From Pigmentiphaga daeguensis (GTDB taxonomy: Bacteria > Pseudomonadota > Gammaproteobacteria > Burkholderiales > Burkholderiaceae_B), in contig NZ_BAAAEN010000001.1 of NCBI RefSeq assembly GCF_039523035.1, positions 310,001 to 374,000 on the forward strand: a DNA stretch of 64,000 bases. The letters run 5' to 3'. The notes beneath the pieces are model-generated. The model was given only the letters and a program-made list of their open reading frames with translations. It had not been told where the DNA came from and did not search any database. The position numbers were made by a program, and so were the translations under genes. Shown here piece after piece: positions 17,061 through 25,631 of the stretch. Each line of letters starts with the position of its first letter. The first letter of the stretch is position 1.

Positions 17061-18260
17061 TCAGTGGGCCTGCGGCGCGGGTTGCCGGGCGCGCCTCTGC
17101 TTGAGCCTGCGCGTCTCCCACAGGCCCACGGCCGTCAGGACCGCGGTGGTCAGCCAGCCCATGGCCAGCAACGTCGCGGCATAGCCCACGGGCACCAGCA
17201 CGAGCAGCGCCACCGCGCCGGCCAGGTGCGACCCCGGGATGGAACCGTAGACGACTTTCTTGTAGATGGCGCTGCCCAGCAGGTAGATGGCCGGACCGGC
17301 CACCAGCACGACGACCTGTGCCGTCCCGAGGGCTTCATGCGGATGGGCCATGACGAGATCGTTGCCGACGGCGGTGACGATGATGCCGGCCACGAGGATG
17401 GCGTGGATGTAGTGGAAATAGGCGCCGATGCGGCCGGGGTCGTCCGAGCTCGTGATGGCCTCGGTGGCATCCTTGCTGGAGGTGCCGAAATACAGCCACC
17501 ACATCGCCAGGGTGCCGAGGAAGGTGGCCAGGACGCCGGAGACGATGGCCGCGTTCCAGGCTTCGGTGTTCGCCAGCATGACGCCGGTGGCGAGCAGCGT
17601 CTCGCCCAGCGCCACGATCACGAACAACTGGCAGCGTTCGGCCAGGTGGCCGCCCTCGATGGTCCAGTCGCGGGTATGGGAGCGGCCCATGCCCGGCAGG
17701 GCGAAGCCGAACATGGGCGAGCCGTATTCGCACAGCACCGCGACCAGCCACAGCAGCGCGCGCAGCTCATGCCCTTCGGCCATCGCCCCGGCGATCCAGA
17801 AGACTGCGGCGATGACCAGCCACCCCAGCATGCGCCGGTAGTTGGCGGCCAGCGGATGGCCGGCGGGCAACTGGCAGACGATGAACGCGGTCCGGCCCAC
17901 CTGCATCGCGGCATAGGACCCGGCGAACAGCAGCGCCCGGTCGCCGAAGGCCTCGGGCAGGCTGGCCGCCATGCACAGCGCCAGCAGCATCGTGGCGAAG
18001 AGCAGGCCGCGGATGCGCGGCGTTTCCGGGTCGAACCAGTTCGTCACCCAGCAGGTGTACTGCCAGCCCAGCCACACGGCCAGCCAGAGGATCAGCGACT
18101 CGATCACGCCGGTGAGCGTCAGGTGGTGCAGGAGTTGATGGCTGATCTGCGTGACGGCGAAGACGTAGATCAGGTCGAAGAACAATTCTTCGAAGGTGAC
18201 GCGGGCATGGTGCCCGTCGCGGTGGCGCAGGAGAGGATGGCGATGGGGAGCGGATGACAT
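17061..18260 (-). CDS. ltrA: Low-temperature-requirement A family membrane protein (LtrA)
   Basis: 399 residues from the ATG at 18260. The open frame extends upstream but without family similarity. The N-terminal VTFEELFFDLIYVFAVTQISH motif is diagnostic of LtrA (PF06772), and about ten membrane helices follow, with VIVALGETLLATG in the middle. The molecular function is unknown. The name comes from a Listeria cold-growth mutant. It lies upstream of the NhaA fusion on the same strand and may share its transcript. The divergent partner is a GcvA-like LysR gene. Confidence 0.88.
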   Translation of the reverse strand: MSSAPHRHPLLRHRDGHHARVTFEELFFDLIYVFAVTQISHQLLHHLTLTGVIESLILWLAVWLGWQYTCWVTNWFDPETPRIRGLLFATMLLALCMAASLPEAFGDRALLFAGSYAAMQVGRTAFIVCQLPAGHPLAANYRRMLGWLVIAAVFWIAGAMAEGHELRALLWLVAVLCEYGSPMFGFALPGMGRSHTRDWTIEGGHLAERCQLFVIVALGETLLATGVMLANTEAWNAAIVSGVLATFLGTLAMWWLYFGTSSKDATEAITSSDDPGRIGAYFHYIHAILVAGIIVTAVGNDLVMAHPHEALGTAQVVVLVAGPAIYLLGSAIYKKVVYGSIPGSHLAGAVALLVLVPVGYAATLLAMGWLTTAVLTAVGLWETRRLKQRRARQPAPQAH

Positions 18261-18453
18261 GGCGGGGCGGGACGGCCGGTGCGGGAGGCCAGCCGGTCGG
18301 GGTCGGACACGCGGTTTAAGATAGCCGGAAACGCCCGCGCCGCGCCACGGGACCTGACTTCGCGCCCGAGGATCAGGCGGGGTTGTTGTCTTAGCACAAC
18401 TTCCGTCGCGGCATGGGGGCCGCTTGCGCCGGCCGCGCCAAGGAGCATCGCCC

Positions 18454-19392
18454 ATGAGAATCCCCGTTCCGCTCAACGCCTTGCGAGCCTTCGAGGCCGC
18501 GGTCCGCCACCGCTCGATCAAGGAGGCCGCGGCGGAGCTGGGCGTGACGCCGTCGGCCGTCAGCCACCAGCTTCGGGCGCTGGAGGAACTGCTGGGGGTG
18601 CAACTGTTGAAGCGGATCGGTGCGCGGCTGGAGCCGACCGAGGCCGGCCGCAGGCTGGGGCCAGGGCTGAGCCAGGGGTTCGATCACATCGCGCAAGCGG
18701 TCGCCGCGGTACGCAGCGAGCGGCGGGAAGGACCGTTGCGAGTGGACATGCTGCCCTCGTTCGCCACGCAATGGCTGTCGCCCCGCCTGGCGCGCTATCC
18801 CTTCGAGCGCCATGGCTTTTCCTTGCAGATATCGACCACCCAGGAAGGCGTGGACCTTGCCGCCGGGGAGGCCGACGCCGGTATCTGGCTGGGGGCGGGG
18901 CAGTGGCCGGGGCTGGTGGCCGAGCGGTTGTTCCAGGCATCGGTGGATTTGTACGCCCGGCCCGGCCATGTCGGGGGAACGCCGCGCGAAAGGCTGCGGG
19001 CGCTGCGCGCATCCAATCTGTTCGTGTCGCGGCATTGCCCTGGCTGGCGGGACTGGACGGACAGCTTGCCGGCCGGCCGCTTCGAACCCGCATGCGTCAC
19101 GCTGGTGGACTCGGGCGGATTGACCCTGCAGGCGGCGGCCGATGGCGCGGGCGTGGCGATCGCGGTGGCGGAACTGGCCGATGCCGGCGTGCGCGCGGGG
19201 CGGCTGGAATCGGTGTTCGGGCACCGCATGCCCGTGGGCATGGGCTTCCATCTGGTCTATCCGCCGGCACTGCGGGAAGACCGCAGATTGGGGAACCTGA
19301 GTCGGTGGCTGCACGCCCAGGCGGCGGCCATGCGGGCAGAGCCGTCGGGGGAAGGCGAGACGGACGACAGCCTGGCCTGCGCGGGCAGATGA
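18454..19392 (+). CDS. LysR-family regulator, GcvA-like
   Basis: 312 residues from the ATG at 18454, which has AGGAG 8 nt upstream. The helix-turn-helix begins PLNALRAFEAAVRHRSIKEAAAELGVTPSAVSHQLRALEE, the form shared by GcvA and AmpR-type members. The effector domain follows. It is divergent from ltrA-nhaA across 193 bp, so those genes are a reasonable target. No clear GcvA-type target such as gcvTHP is present. Confidence 0.88.
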   Translation: MRIPVPLNALRAFEAAVRHRSIKEAAAELGVTPSAVSHQLRALEELLGVQLLKRIGARLEPTEAGRRLGPGLSQGFDHIAQAVAAVRSERREGPLRVDMLPSFATQWLSPRLARYPFERHGFSLQISTTQEGVDLAAGEADAGIWLGAGQWPGLVAERLFQASVDLYARPGHVGGTPRERLRALRASNLFVSRHCPGWRDWTDSLPAGRFEPACVTLVDSGGLTLQAAADGAGVAIAVAELADAGVRAGRLESVFGHRMPVGMGFHLVYPPALREDRRLGNLSRWLHAQAAAMRAEPSGEGETDDSLACAGR

Positions 19393-19393
19393 G

Positions 19394-19777
19394 TCAGGTG
19401 GAATCGGGAGCGCCGTACAGGGCCTCGCCGCGCACCTGGACGCCGTCCTGGAACTGCATGATTTCGCAGGCGCGCGTCCGCCTGCCGCCCTGGAGCGCCA
19501 CGTAGTGCACCACCAGGACCTGGGCCGTCTCGTCGCAGATGGCGGCCACGAGTTCGAACCTCAACCCGGGGCGGTCGGCCAAGGCCGCTTCCCAGTAGCG
19601 GCGCAGCGCGGCCTTGCCTCGCACCCGGCTCGTGCCGGCGTAAGGCAGGGCGAGGGCGCTGGTGAACTCCGCATCCTCGGCGAAGGTGGCCAGGACGGCA
19701 TCCACGTCGGCCCGGTTCCAGGCCGAGATCCAGGCGTGCGCGTGGGCTTGCAATTGGCTGCGGGACAAGGTGGTCAT
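19394..19777 (-). CDS. SnoaL-like/NTF2-fold protein
   Basis: 127 residues. The pattern AHAWISAWNRADVDAVLATFAEDAEF followed by SRVRGKAALRRYWEAAL and a C-terminal MQFQDG strand is the nuclear-transport-factor-2-like fold of the SnoaL/YybH group. Members can be small isomerases or hydrolases, or binding proteins. No catalytic residue set can be assigned. It lies 5 nt downstream of a LysE-type exporter on the same strand and is probably co-transcribed with it. Confidence 0.75.
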   Translation of the reverse strand: MTTLSRSQLQAHAHAWISAWNRADVDAVLATFAEDAEFTSALALPYAGTSRVRGKAALRRYWEAALADRPGLRFELVAAICDETAQVLVVHYVALQGGRRTRACEIMQFQDGVQVRGEALYGAPDST

Positions 19778-19782
19778 GTCTG

Positions 19783-20376
19783 CTATATCCAGAACAGGAT
19801 GATGGTGAGCCCGGTCAGGGCGGCCATGGCGCGGTTGATCCGCAGCGCCACGCCGGGGCGGCGCAGCCAGGGTTTGAGCGCGGCGCCGAAGCCGACCCAG
19901 ATCGCGATGCAGGGCAGGCCGACCGCGACGAACACGAGGCAGATCACCAGCAGGTGGGACAGGTAGCCGCCGCCCGGCGGCGTGAATGCCGCTATGGCGG
20001 TGGCCGCGGCCAGCCAGGCCTTGGGATTGACGAACTGGAAGACCACGGCCTGGAGCAGCGTGATGGGCCGGCTCGCGCGGGCCTCCTCCATTTCGGCGGC
20101 GCGCCACAATCTGGCGGCCAGCCACAGCAGGTAAAGGCTGCCTGCTGCCTTCAGCGCCAGCTGCAACCCGGGCTCCATTGCGAACAGCACGCCCAGCCCG
20201 GCTGCCACCAGCCACAGTTGCGCGATCATGCCCAGCGGGATACCCAGCATGTGCGGACAGGTGCGGCGAAAGCCGAACAGGAGGCCCGAGGACATCAGCA
20301 TCACGTTGTTGGGCCCCGGCGTGATGGACATCACGCAGACGTAGCTGACCAGGCCGAGCAAAAGGCTGTTCTCCAT
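19783..20376 (-). CDS. LysE/RhtB-family amino-acid exporter
   Basis: 197 residues with six hydrophobic segments. The signature SITPGPNNVMLMSSG follows the first helix and NPKAWLAAATAIAAF lies in the middle, both typical of the RhtB/LeuE branch. The family exports small neutral or modified amino acids by proton antiport. It is head to head with a second, truncated LysE-type gene and upstream of the SnoaL-like gene. Confidence 0.9.
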   Translation of the reverse strand: MENSLLLGLVSYVCVMSITPGPNNVMLMSSGLLFGFRRTCPHMLGIPLGMIAQLWLVAAGLGVLFAMEPGLQLALKAAGSLYLLWLAARLWRAAEMEEARASRPITLLQAVVFQFVNPKAWLAAATAIAAFTPPGGGYLSHLLVICLVFVAVGLPCIAIWVGFGAALKPWLRRPGVALRINRAMAALTGLTIILFWI

Positions 20377-20387
20377 CGTGCTTCTTC

Positions 20388-21035
20388 GTGCCGGGATCGC
20401 GGGACGGATCCCCGTTGCGCATTCTGGCCCGCGGTGCCCGGCGCCGGCCAGCGAGATTTTTTCAGGCGGCGTTGAGTTTTGCGGCGCGCCGGGGTTCGCT
20501 CTCGCAGGGGCCGCGCGCCGGGCTGGTTTCGCTGGGCGGCGTGGCCCTGGGCTTCGTGTTCTACATGCTGTGCGCGGCACTGGGCATCACCGCCCTGGTC
20601 ATGGCGGTGCCCTATGCCTACGATACGTTGCGCGCGGGCGGCGCGATCTACCTGCTCTACCTGGCATGGCAGGCGGTCAGGCCGGGCGGGCGTTCGCCGT
20701 TCCAGGTGCGCGAGCTGCCACGCGACGGCCCCGGCAAGCTGTTCGCGATGGGTTTCCTGACCAATCTGCTGAACCCGAAGATCGCGGTGATGTATCTGTC
20801 GCTGCTGCCACAGTTCATCCGGCCCGAGCAGGGCAGCGTGCTGGCGCAGTCCTTCGCCTTCGGCGCCACGCAGATCGCGATCAGCATCAGCATCAACGCC
20901 ACGGTGGCCATCATGGCTGGCTCGATCGCCACCTTCCTGGCGCGCCGCCCGCTGTGGCTGGTGGTGCAACGGTGGCTGATGGGCACGGTGCTGGCGGGGC
21001 TGGCCGTGCGCATGGCCACCGAGGCACGCCGCTAG
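20388..21035 (+). pseudogene. LysE-family exporter lacking its N-terminal helix
   Basis: Clear LysE similarity starts only at SLSQGPRAGLVSLGGVALGF (about 20496) and runs to the end, including NLLNPKIAVMYLSLLPQF. The expected first helix with the TPGPN motif (about 35 residues) is missing in all frames. The codons before the homology, back to a GTG at 20388, encode an Arg-rich stretch unlike a membrane helix, with no ribosome site. The 5' end appears to have been replaced or deleted next to the divergent lysE-like gene. I treat it as a truncated, probably inactive gene, though a TTG near 20472 could start a short form. Confidence 0.65.
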
Positions 21036-21056
21036 CGGGCAGCCCCGGCGGAAGGA

Positions 21057-22961
21057 CTACCTGCCCGGAGGCATCGGCGCATCGGCCGGATCCTCGACCA
21101 GCGAGTCCGGATCGGCCAGCCAGTCCTCGTCGTCGGCGCGGCGCAACGCATTGCCGTCCAGCAAGAGGCCCTTGGTCAGTTCCAGGGCCTGCTTCTCGAA
21201 CAGCCGGCGATAGACGCCGTCCTCGATGCGGATCAGCGCCTCGTGCGTGCCTTCCTCGACGACGCGGCCCTTGTCCATCACCAGCAGGCGGTCGAGCGCG
21301 CGGACGGTGGACAGCCGGTGCGCCACGACCAGCGTGGTGCGGCCTTCCATCAGGCGTTCCATGGCCTGCTGGATCAGCACCTCGCTTTCGCTGTCCAGGC
21401 TGGAGGTGGCCTCGTCCAGGATCAGGATGGGCGCATCGGCCAGGAAGGCGCGAGCCAGCGCGACGCGCTGGCGCTCGCCGCCGGACAGCTTGACGCCGCG
21501 CTCGCCCACCAGGGTCTCGTAGCCGTGGGGCAGGGCCATGATGAAGTCATGGGCGCTGGCCAGTCGCGCGGCGCGCTCGATTTGAGCGCGCGTGGCGTCA
21601 GGCCGGGCATAGGCGATGTTCTCGGCCAGCGAGCGGTGGAACAGGATGGGTTCCTGCTGCACGATGGCGATCTGCTGGCGCAGCGAGGCCTGGCGCACGG
21701 CGGAGATATCCTGGCCGTCGATGGTGATGCGGCCGCCGCTGACGTCGTACAGGCGCTGGATCAGCTTGATGAACGTCGTCTTGCCCGAACCGGAGTGGCC
21801 GACCAGGCCAACCCGCTGGCCCGGCGCGATCCGTATCGAGAAGTCGCGGTAGAGCGGCGTGTCGTGGGTGCCGTAGCGGAAGTCCACGTGCTCGAAGCGG
21901 ATCTCTCCGGGGCCGATGGCGATGTCCGGCGCCCCCGGGCGGTCCTCGATGCCCAGCGGCTGGCGTTCCAGCGCGACCAGCTCTTCCATGTCGTTGATGG
22001 AGCGTTGGAGGTTGCGGATGTCCATGCCCACGTCGCGCAGGTAGCCTTGCAACATGAAGAAGGTCGTCAGCGCGAAGGTGATGTCGCCCACGCTGGCCTG
22101 CCCGCGCGACCACAGCAGCAGCGCCGTGCCCAGGATGGCGGCCTGCATCAGCACGAGCATCGCGCCCTGGACGCCGCCGTTGATCGTGCCGCGCACCCAG
22201 GTGCGCCGGGTACGCATGCGCCACTTGCGGATCACCCGCGCCAGGCGGGTTTCCTCGCGGTCCTCGGCGCCGAAGGCCTTGACCACCGCGTTGCAGGTGA
22301 TGGAGTCGGCCAGCGCGCCGCCCATGCGTGTGTCCCAGGCGTTGGCCAGGCGCGCGGCGGGCGCGACGAAGCCGAGCGACAACATGACCGTCAATGCCAC
22401 GTACAGCAGCGATCCCAGGCCGATGACCGCGCCCATCAGCGGCCAGGTGGCGCCCAGCAGGACGGTCGCTCCCGCCAGCATGACCAGGGACGGCAGCAGG
22501 GCGACCAGCAGCGTGTCGTTCAGGAGGTCGAGCGCCCACATGCCGCGCGTGATCTTGCGCACGGTGGAGCCGGCGAAGCTGTTGGCATGCCAGTCGGTCG
22601 AGAAGCGCTGCACGCGATGGAAGGCGTTGCCCGCGATCTTGCTCATCATCTTGAGCGTGAGGAAGGTCAGGCTCAGGAATACCACCTGGCGCAGCAGCGT
22701 GGCGCCCACGCCCAGCGCGGCCAGTATCCAGAATGCGGTGATGGCGGCCTGCCAGGCCGCCGTGTCGCTGGCTGCGCCGGAGGCCACGGCATCGACCAGG
22801 CGGCCGGCGTACAGCGGCGTCACGACACTGGCCAGCGTGGACAGCAGGACCGCGACGATGATGGTCAGGATGCGCCAGGGCTGTTCGGCCCAGTGGCGAA
22901 AAGTGAAGCCAAGGACGTCCTTGTAGGACTGTCCGCGGAAGTCGAGTTTCTTCGATGCCAT
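21057..22961 (-). CDS. ABC exporter, fused permease and ATPase (MsbA/MDR type)
   Basis: 634 residues from the ATG at 22961. An in-frame ATG at 23027 is possible, and neither start has a strong ribosome site. Six membrane helices occupy residues about 30-315. The ATPase has Walker A GHSGSGKTT (388-396), signature LSGGERQRVALARA and Walker B ILILDEATSSLD. This half-size type IV exporter would act as a homodimer on lipids, drugs or peptides. A 16-codon ORF with a perfect ribosome site precedes it (listed separately), suggesting translational or attenuation control. Substrate unknown. Confidence 0.9.
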   Translation of the reverse strand: MASKKLDFRGQSYKDVLGFTFRHWAEQPWRILTIIVAVLLSTLASVVTPLYAGRLVDAVASGAASDTAAWQAAITAFWILAALGVGATLLRQVVFLSLTFLTLKMMSKIAGNAFHRVQRFSTDWHANSFAGSTVRKITRGMWALDLLNDTLLVALLPSLVMLAGATVLLGATWPLMGAVIGLGSLLYVALTVMLSLGFVAPAARLANAWDTRMGGALADSITCNAVVKAFGAEDREETRLARVIRKWRMRTRRTWVRGTINGGVQGAMLVLMQAAILGTALLLWSRGQASVGDITFALTTFFMLQGYLRDVGMDIRNLQRSINDMEELVALERQPLGIEDRPGAPDIAIGPGEIRFEHVDFRYGTHDTPLYRDFSIRIAPGQRVGLVGHSGSGKTTFIKLIQRLYDVSGGRITIDGQDISAVRQASLRQQIAIVQQEPILFHRSLAENIAYARPDATRAQIERAARLASAHDFIMALPHGYETLVGERGVKLSGGERQRVALARAFLADAPILILDEATSSLDSESEVLIQQAMERLMEGRTTLVVAHRLSTVRALDRLLVMDKGRVVEEGTHEALIRIEDGVYRRLFEKQALELTKGLLLDGNALRRADDEDWLADPDSLVEDPADAPMPPGR

Positions 22962-23325
22962 TTGCGACAGCCCCGGCTCGCGGTGGAGCGGGGTCTCCAA
23001 AGTCGGAACAGGAAACGGACGGGCCATCGCGCGCTTGTGGCGTGCGCAGGGCAGGAAACCGTCCGGGAGTGATTGCAGGCAGGAAAACCGCCCGCGGGGG
23101 CAACCTAGAGGTGCCGGGGAGCCGGTCCGGAGACGACGATGCGCGTATTGATCATTTTGCGTCTCCTGGATGGGTTGTGAAAGTGATGGCAAAAAGCCGA
23201 ACATAAAGTCTAGCAGCCCGTGCCCGGGCGGGGCAATGGCGCAGGCGGGCGAATGTGGCCGCCGGCATACACTTGTGCTGCGGCATGGCCTGCCGGAACG
23301 AATGACTCCAGTTGCAGAGGTGGAC
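22962..23325. other. 364-bp divergent intergenic region
   Basis: Lies between the ABC exporter (minus) and the PanE-like gene (plus). On the minus strand it holds the 16-codon leader ORF at 23105-23155 and, just after its stop, a CCCGCGGG palindrome followed by GGCGGTTTT that could be a weak attenuator hairpin. The plus-strand half shows no convincing promoter hexamers. The long reading frames through it in several frames reflect high GC and show no family similarity. Confidence 0.5.
23105..23155 (-). CDS. Candidate leader peptide upstream of the ABC exporter
   Basis: A 16-codon ORF encoding MINTRIVVSGPAPRHL and ending in TAG. AGGAGA (23167-23162 on the minus strand) is 6 nt before the ATG, a stronger ribosome site than that of the exporter itself. 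The stop is about 143 nt before the exporter ATG. Size, position and the Pro-containing end (PAPRHL) fit a regulatory leader peptide. I do not recognise the peptide. No experimental or family evidence can be given from the sequence alone. Confidence 0.45.
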   Translation of the reverse strand: MINTRIVVSGPAPRHL

Positions 23326-24219
23326 ATGAAGATAGCAGTGATGGGAGCCGGCGCGGTCGGCAGCTACTACGGCGCGATACTGGCCCGCGCCGGCCACGAC
23401 GTGGTGCTGGTGGGCCGCGCCGCGCACGTGGAGGCGGTCCGGCGGCAAGGCCTCTTGCTGGAGACGAAGTCCTTTCAAGGGCACGTGCCGGCGCGGGCCA
23501 GCGAAGATCCCGCGGACGTCGCCGGCGCGAAACTCTTGCTGTTCTGCGTGAAGTCCACCGACACCGAGGACGCGGGCCGGCAGGTCGCCCCGCACCTGGA
23601 TGCCGACGCCGTCGTGCTCAGCCTGCAGAACGGGGTCGACAACGCCGAGCGCCTGCAGGCCCTGCTGCCGCAGCCGGTGGTTCCGGCCGTGGTCTACGTG
23701 GCGGTGGAGATGGCGGGCGCGGGGCACGTGCGCCATCACGGGCGCGGCGAACTCGTGTTGGGGCCGTCGCCCCGCAGCGACGAGGCGGCCGGTGTCCTGA
23801 GCGCCGCCGGCATCCCGGCCACGGTGTCAGGCAATGCCATGGGCGAGCTCTGGGCCAAGCTCATCCTGAACTGCGCCTACAACGCCTTGTCGGCCGCGAC
23901 GCAATTGCCCTATGGCCGGCTGGTGGAGGGCGAAGGGGTGCTGGACGCCATGCGCGACGTGGTGGACGAGTGCCTGGCGGTGGCGGCCGCCGCCGGCGTG
24001 GCGGTGCCGGGGGATACCTGGGAGGCGGTGCTGCGCATCAGCCGCACGATGCCTACGCAACTGTCGTCCACCGCGCAGGACCTCGCGCGCGGCAAGCCGA
24101 GCGAGATCGATCACCTGAACGGCTACATCGTCCGCAAGGGCGGCCAGCTGCGGGTGCCCACGCCGGCCAACCGCATGCTCCACAGCCTGGTGAAGCTGCT
24201 GGAGTCGCGCAGGGGCTGA
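23326..24219 (+). CDS. panE: 2-dehydropantoate 2-reductase (ketopantoate reductase) family
   Basis: 297 residues from the ATG at 23326 with AGAGGTGG upstream. The NADPH-binding GAGAVGSYYGAILARAG motif is at the N-terminus. LWAKLILNCAYNALSAAT carries the catalytic Lys, and PTQLSSTAQDLARGKPSEIDHLNGY with the second conserved Lys/Glu set is at the C-terminus. The enzyme reduces ketopantoate to pantoate in pantothenate synthesis. Bacteria of this group often carry several panE paralogues, so this copy may act on another 2-oxo acid. Confidence 0.88.
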   Translation: MKIAVMGAGAVGSYYGAILARAGHDVVLVGRAAHVEAVRRQGLLLETKSFQGHVPARASEDPADVAGAKLLLFCVKSTDTEDAGRQVAPHLDADAVVLSLQNGVDNAERLQALLPQPVVPAVVYVAVEMAGAGHVRHHGRGELVLGPSPRSDEAAGVLSAAGIPATVSGNAMGELWAKLILNCAYNALSAATQLPYGRLVEGEGVLDAMRDVVDECLAVAAAAGVAVPGDTWEAVLRISRTMPTQLSSTAQDLARGKPSEIDHLNGYIVRKGGQLRVPTPANRMLHSLVKLLESRRG

Positions 24220-24286
24220 GATCGGCTCCGGGAACGGAACGTGCTGCCGGGCAGGGCTGCCCATGGACGTTATCCGGAGGTGAACG

Positions 24287-24619
24287 ATGAATGCCGTACC
24301 CAAGGAAATGCAGGTGTGCGTGGACGCCTGCCTGCGCTGCTACCAGTCCTGCCTGGGTTCCGCCATGAACCATTGCCTGGAGCGGGGCGGGGCGCACGTC
24401 GCGCCGCCCCATTTCCGCCTGATGATGGCGTGCGCCGAGATATGCCGCATCGCCGCTCATTTCATGTTGATCGGCGTTCCGCAGCATCGCCACGTGTGCG
24501 CCGACTGCGCCTCGATCTGCCGGCAGTGCGCCGACAGCTGCGACGGCCTGGACGGCATGGACCAGTGCGCGGCCGACTGCCGTAGCTGCGCCGATGCCTG
24601 CGAGCGCATGGCGGCCTGA
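24287..24619 (+). CDS. Cys-rich four-helix-bundle copper-binding protein (DUF326/Csp3-like)
   Basis: 110 residues with about 14 cysteines spaced along four predicted helices: VCVDACLRCYQSC, CAEICRIAAH, HVCADCASICRQCADSCDG and QCAADCRSCADACERM. The pattern is that of cytosolic copper storage proteins (Csp3), where inward-facing thiols bind many Cu(I) ions. No Tat or Sec signal is present. GGAGGTGA 4-5 nt before the ATG gives a strong start. Together with the cruR operon this gives the window two copper-handling loci. No CsoR or CopA gene is adjacent. Confidence 0.85.
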   Translation: MNAVPKEMQVCVDACLRCYQSCLGSAMNHCLERGGAHVAPPHFRLMMACAEICRIAAHFMLIGVPQHRHVCADCASICRQCADSCDGLDGMDQCAADCRSCADACERMAA

Positions 24620-24673
24620 GCCGGCGGCCCCGGGCGCCTTGGCGGGTGCCCGGCGCTTATCCTATGATTCCCC

Positions 24674-25612
24674 ATGCCAGAGCGTGCGGGCCGCCGGACC
24701 GCGCCTGGCGCGGGAGCGGGCGTGGTCCAGGACACTCCATCGACGAAGCGCGAGCACGACATCGCCGAAGCCTTCGGCAGGCCGGACAAGGGATGGAGGC
24801 GGTCGCTGTATGCGGTGATGTTCGAAACCGGCACGGCCGCCGGCAAGCGATTCGACCAGTTGCTGTTCGTGGCCATCCTGGCCAGCCTGGCCGTGATCAT
24901 GGCCGACAGCGTGGCCTTCCTGTCGCAGCGCCTGGGCGGGCTGTTCGGCCCCCTCGAATGGGCCTTCACCGTCCTGTTCACGATCGAGTACGTGCTGCGG
25001 CTGCTGTGCGTGCGGCGCCCCTTGCGCTATGCGACCAGCTTCTACGGCGTGGTGGACCTGCTGGCCTTCCTGCCCACCTACGCGGCGCTGCTGGCCCCCA
25101 ACCTGGCTTTCCTGATCGGCATACGCGTGCTGCGCCTATTGCGCATCTTCCGGGTGTTCAAGCTGCGCCTCTTCACCGAGGAGTACCTGATGATGGGCCG
25201 GGCGCTGCGCGCCTCGTCCCGCAAGATCATGGTCTTCCTGTCGGTGGTGCTGCTGATCGTGCTGGTCATGGGTACGATCATGTACGTGGTGGAAGGTCCG
25301 CGGTACGGCTTCACCAGCATTCCCGTGGGCGTCTACTGGGCGATCTCCACCATCGCCACGGTGGGGTTCGGCGACATCACGCCGCATACGGCGCTGGGGC
25401 GGTTCATCGCCTCGGTCATGATGCTGCTGGGCTGGGGCATCCTGGCCGTGCCGACCGGTATCGTGACCATGGAGATGACGCTGGCCGAAAGCGCGCGGCG
25501 CCGGGCGGCGGCCCGTACCTGCCAGGCATGCCTGACGCCGGGCCTCGACCATGATGCGAACTATTGCAAGCACTGCGGCGCCGCGCTGGAGCCGGCGGGG
25601 CGCGAGCGCTGA
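24674..25612 (+). CDS. Voltage-gated-type potassium channel with C-terminal zinc ribbon
   Basis: 312 residues. The ion-transport fold has S1-S4-like helices, with regularly spaced basic residues in IRVLRLLRIFRVFKLRLF. The pore helix and filter ISTIATVGFGDITPHT follow, with Phe replacing the usual Tyr of TVGYGD. After the last helix an unusual tail has two CxxC pairs, CQAC and CKHC, about 14 residues apart, a rubredoxin-like zinc ribbon. The ATG at 24674 is the first start. A GTG at 24722 is possible. It forms a tetramer in the inner membrane. The zinc ribbon may sense metal or redox state, which is inference. Confidence 0.85.
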   Translation: MPERAGRRTAPGAGAGVVQDTPSTKREHDIAEAFGRPDKGWRRSLYAVMFETGTAAGKRFDQLLFVAILASLAVIMADSVAFLSQRLGGLFGPLEWAFTVLFTIEYVLRLLCVRRPLRYATSFYGVVDLLAFLPTYAALLAPNLAFLIGIRVLRLLRIFRVFKLRLFTEEYLMMGRALRASSRKIMVFLSVVLLIVLVMGTIMYVVEGPRYGFTSIPVGVYWAISTIATVGFGDITPHTALGRFIASVMMLLGWGILAVPTGIVTMEMTLAESARRRAAARTCQACLTPGLDHDANYCKHCGAALEPAGRER

Positions 25613-25631
25613 GGCTCGGGCACCCCGGCGC

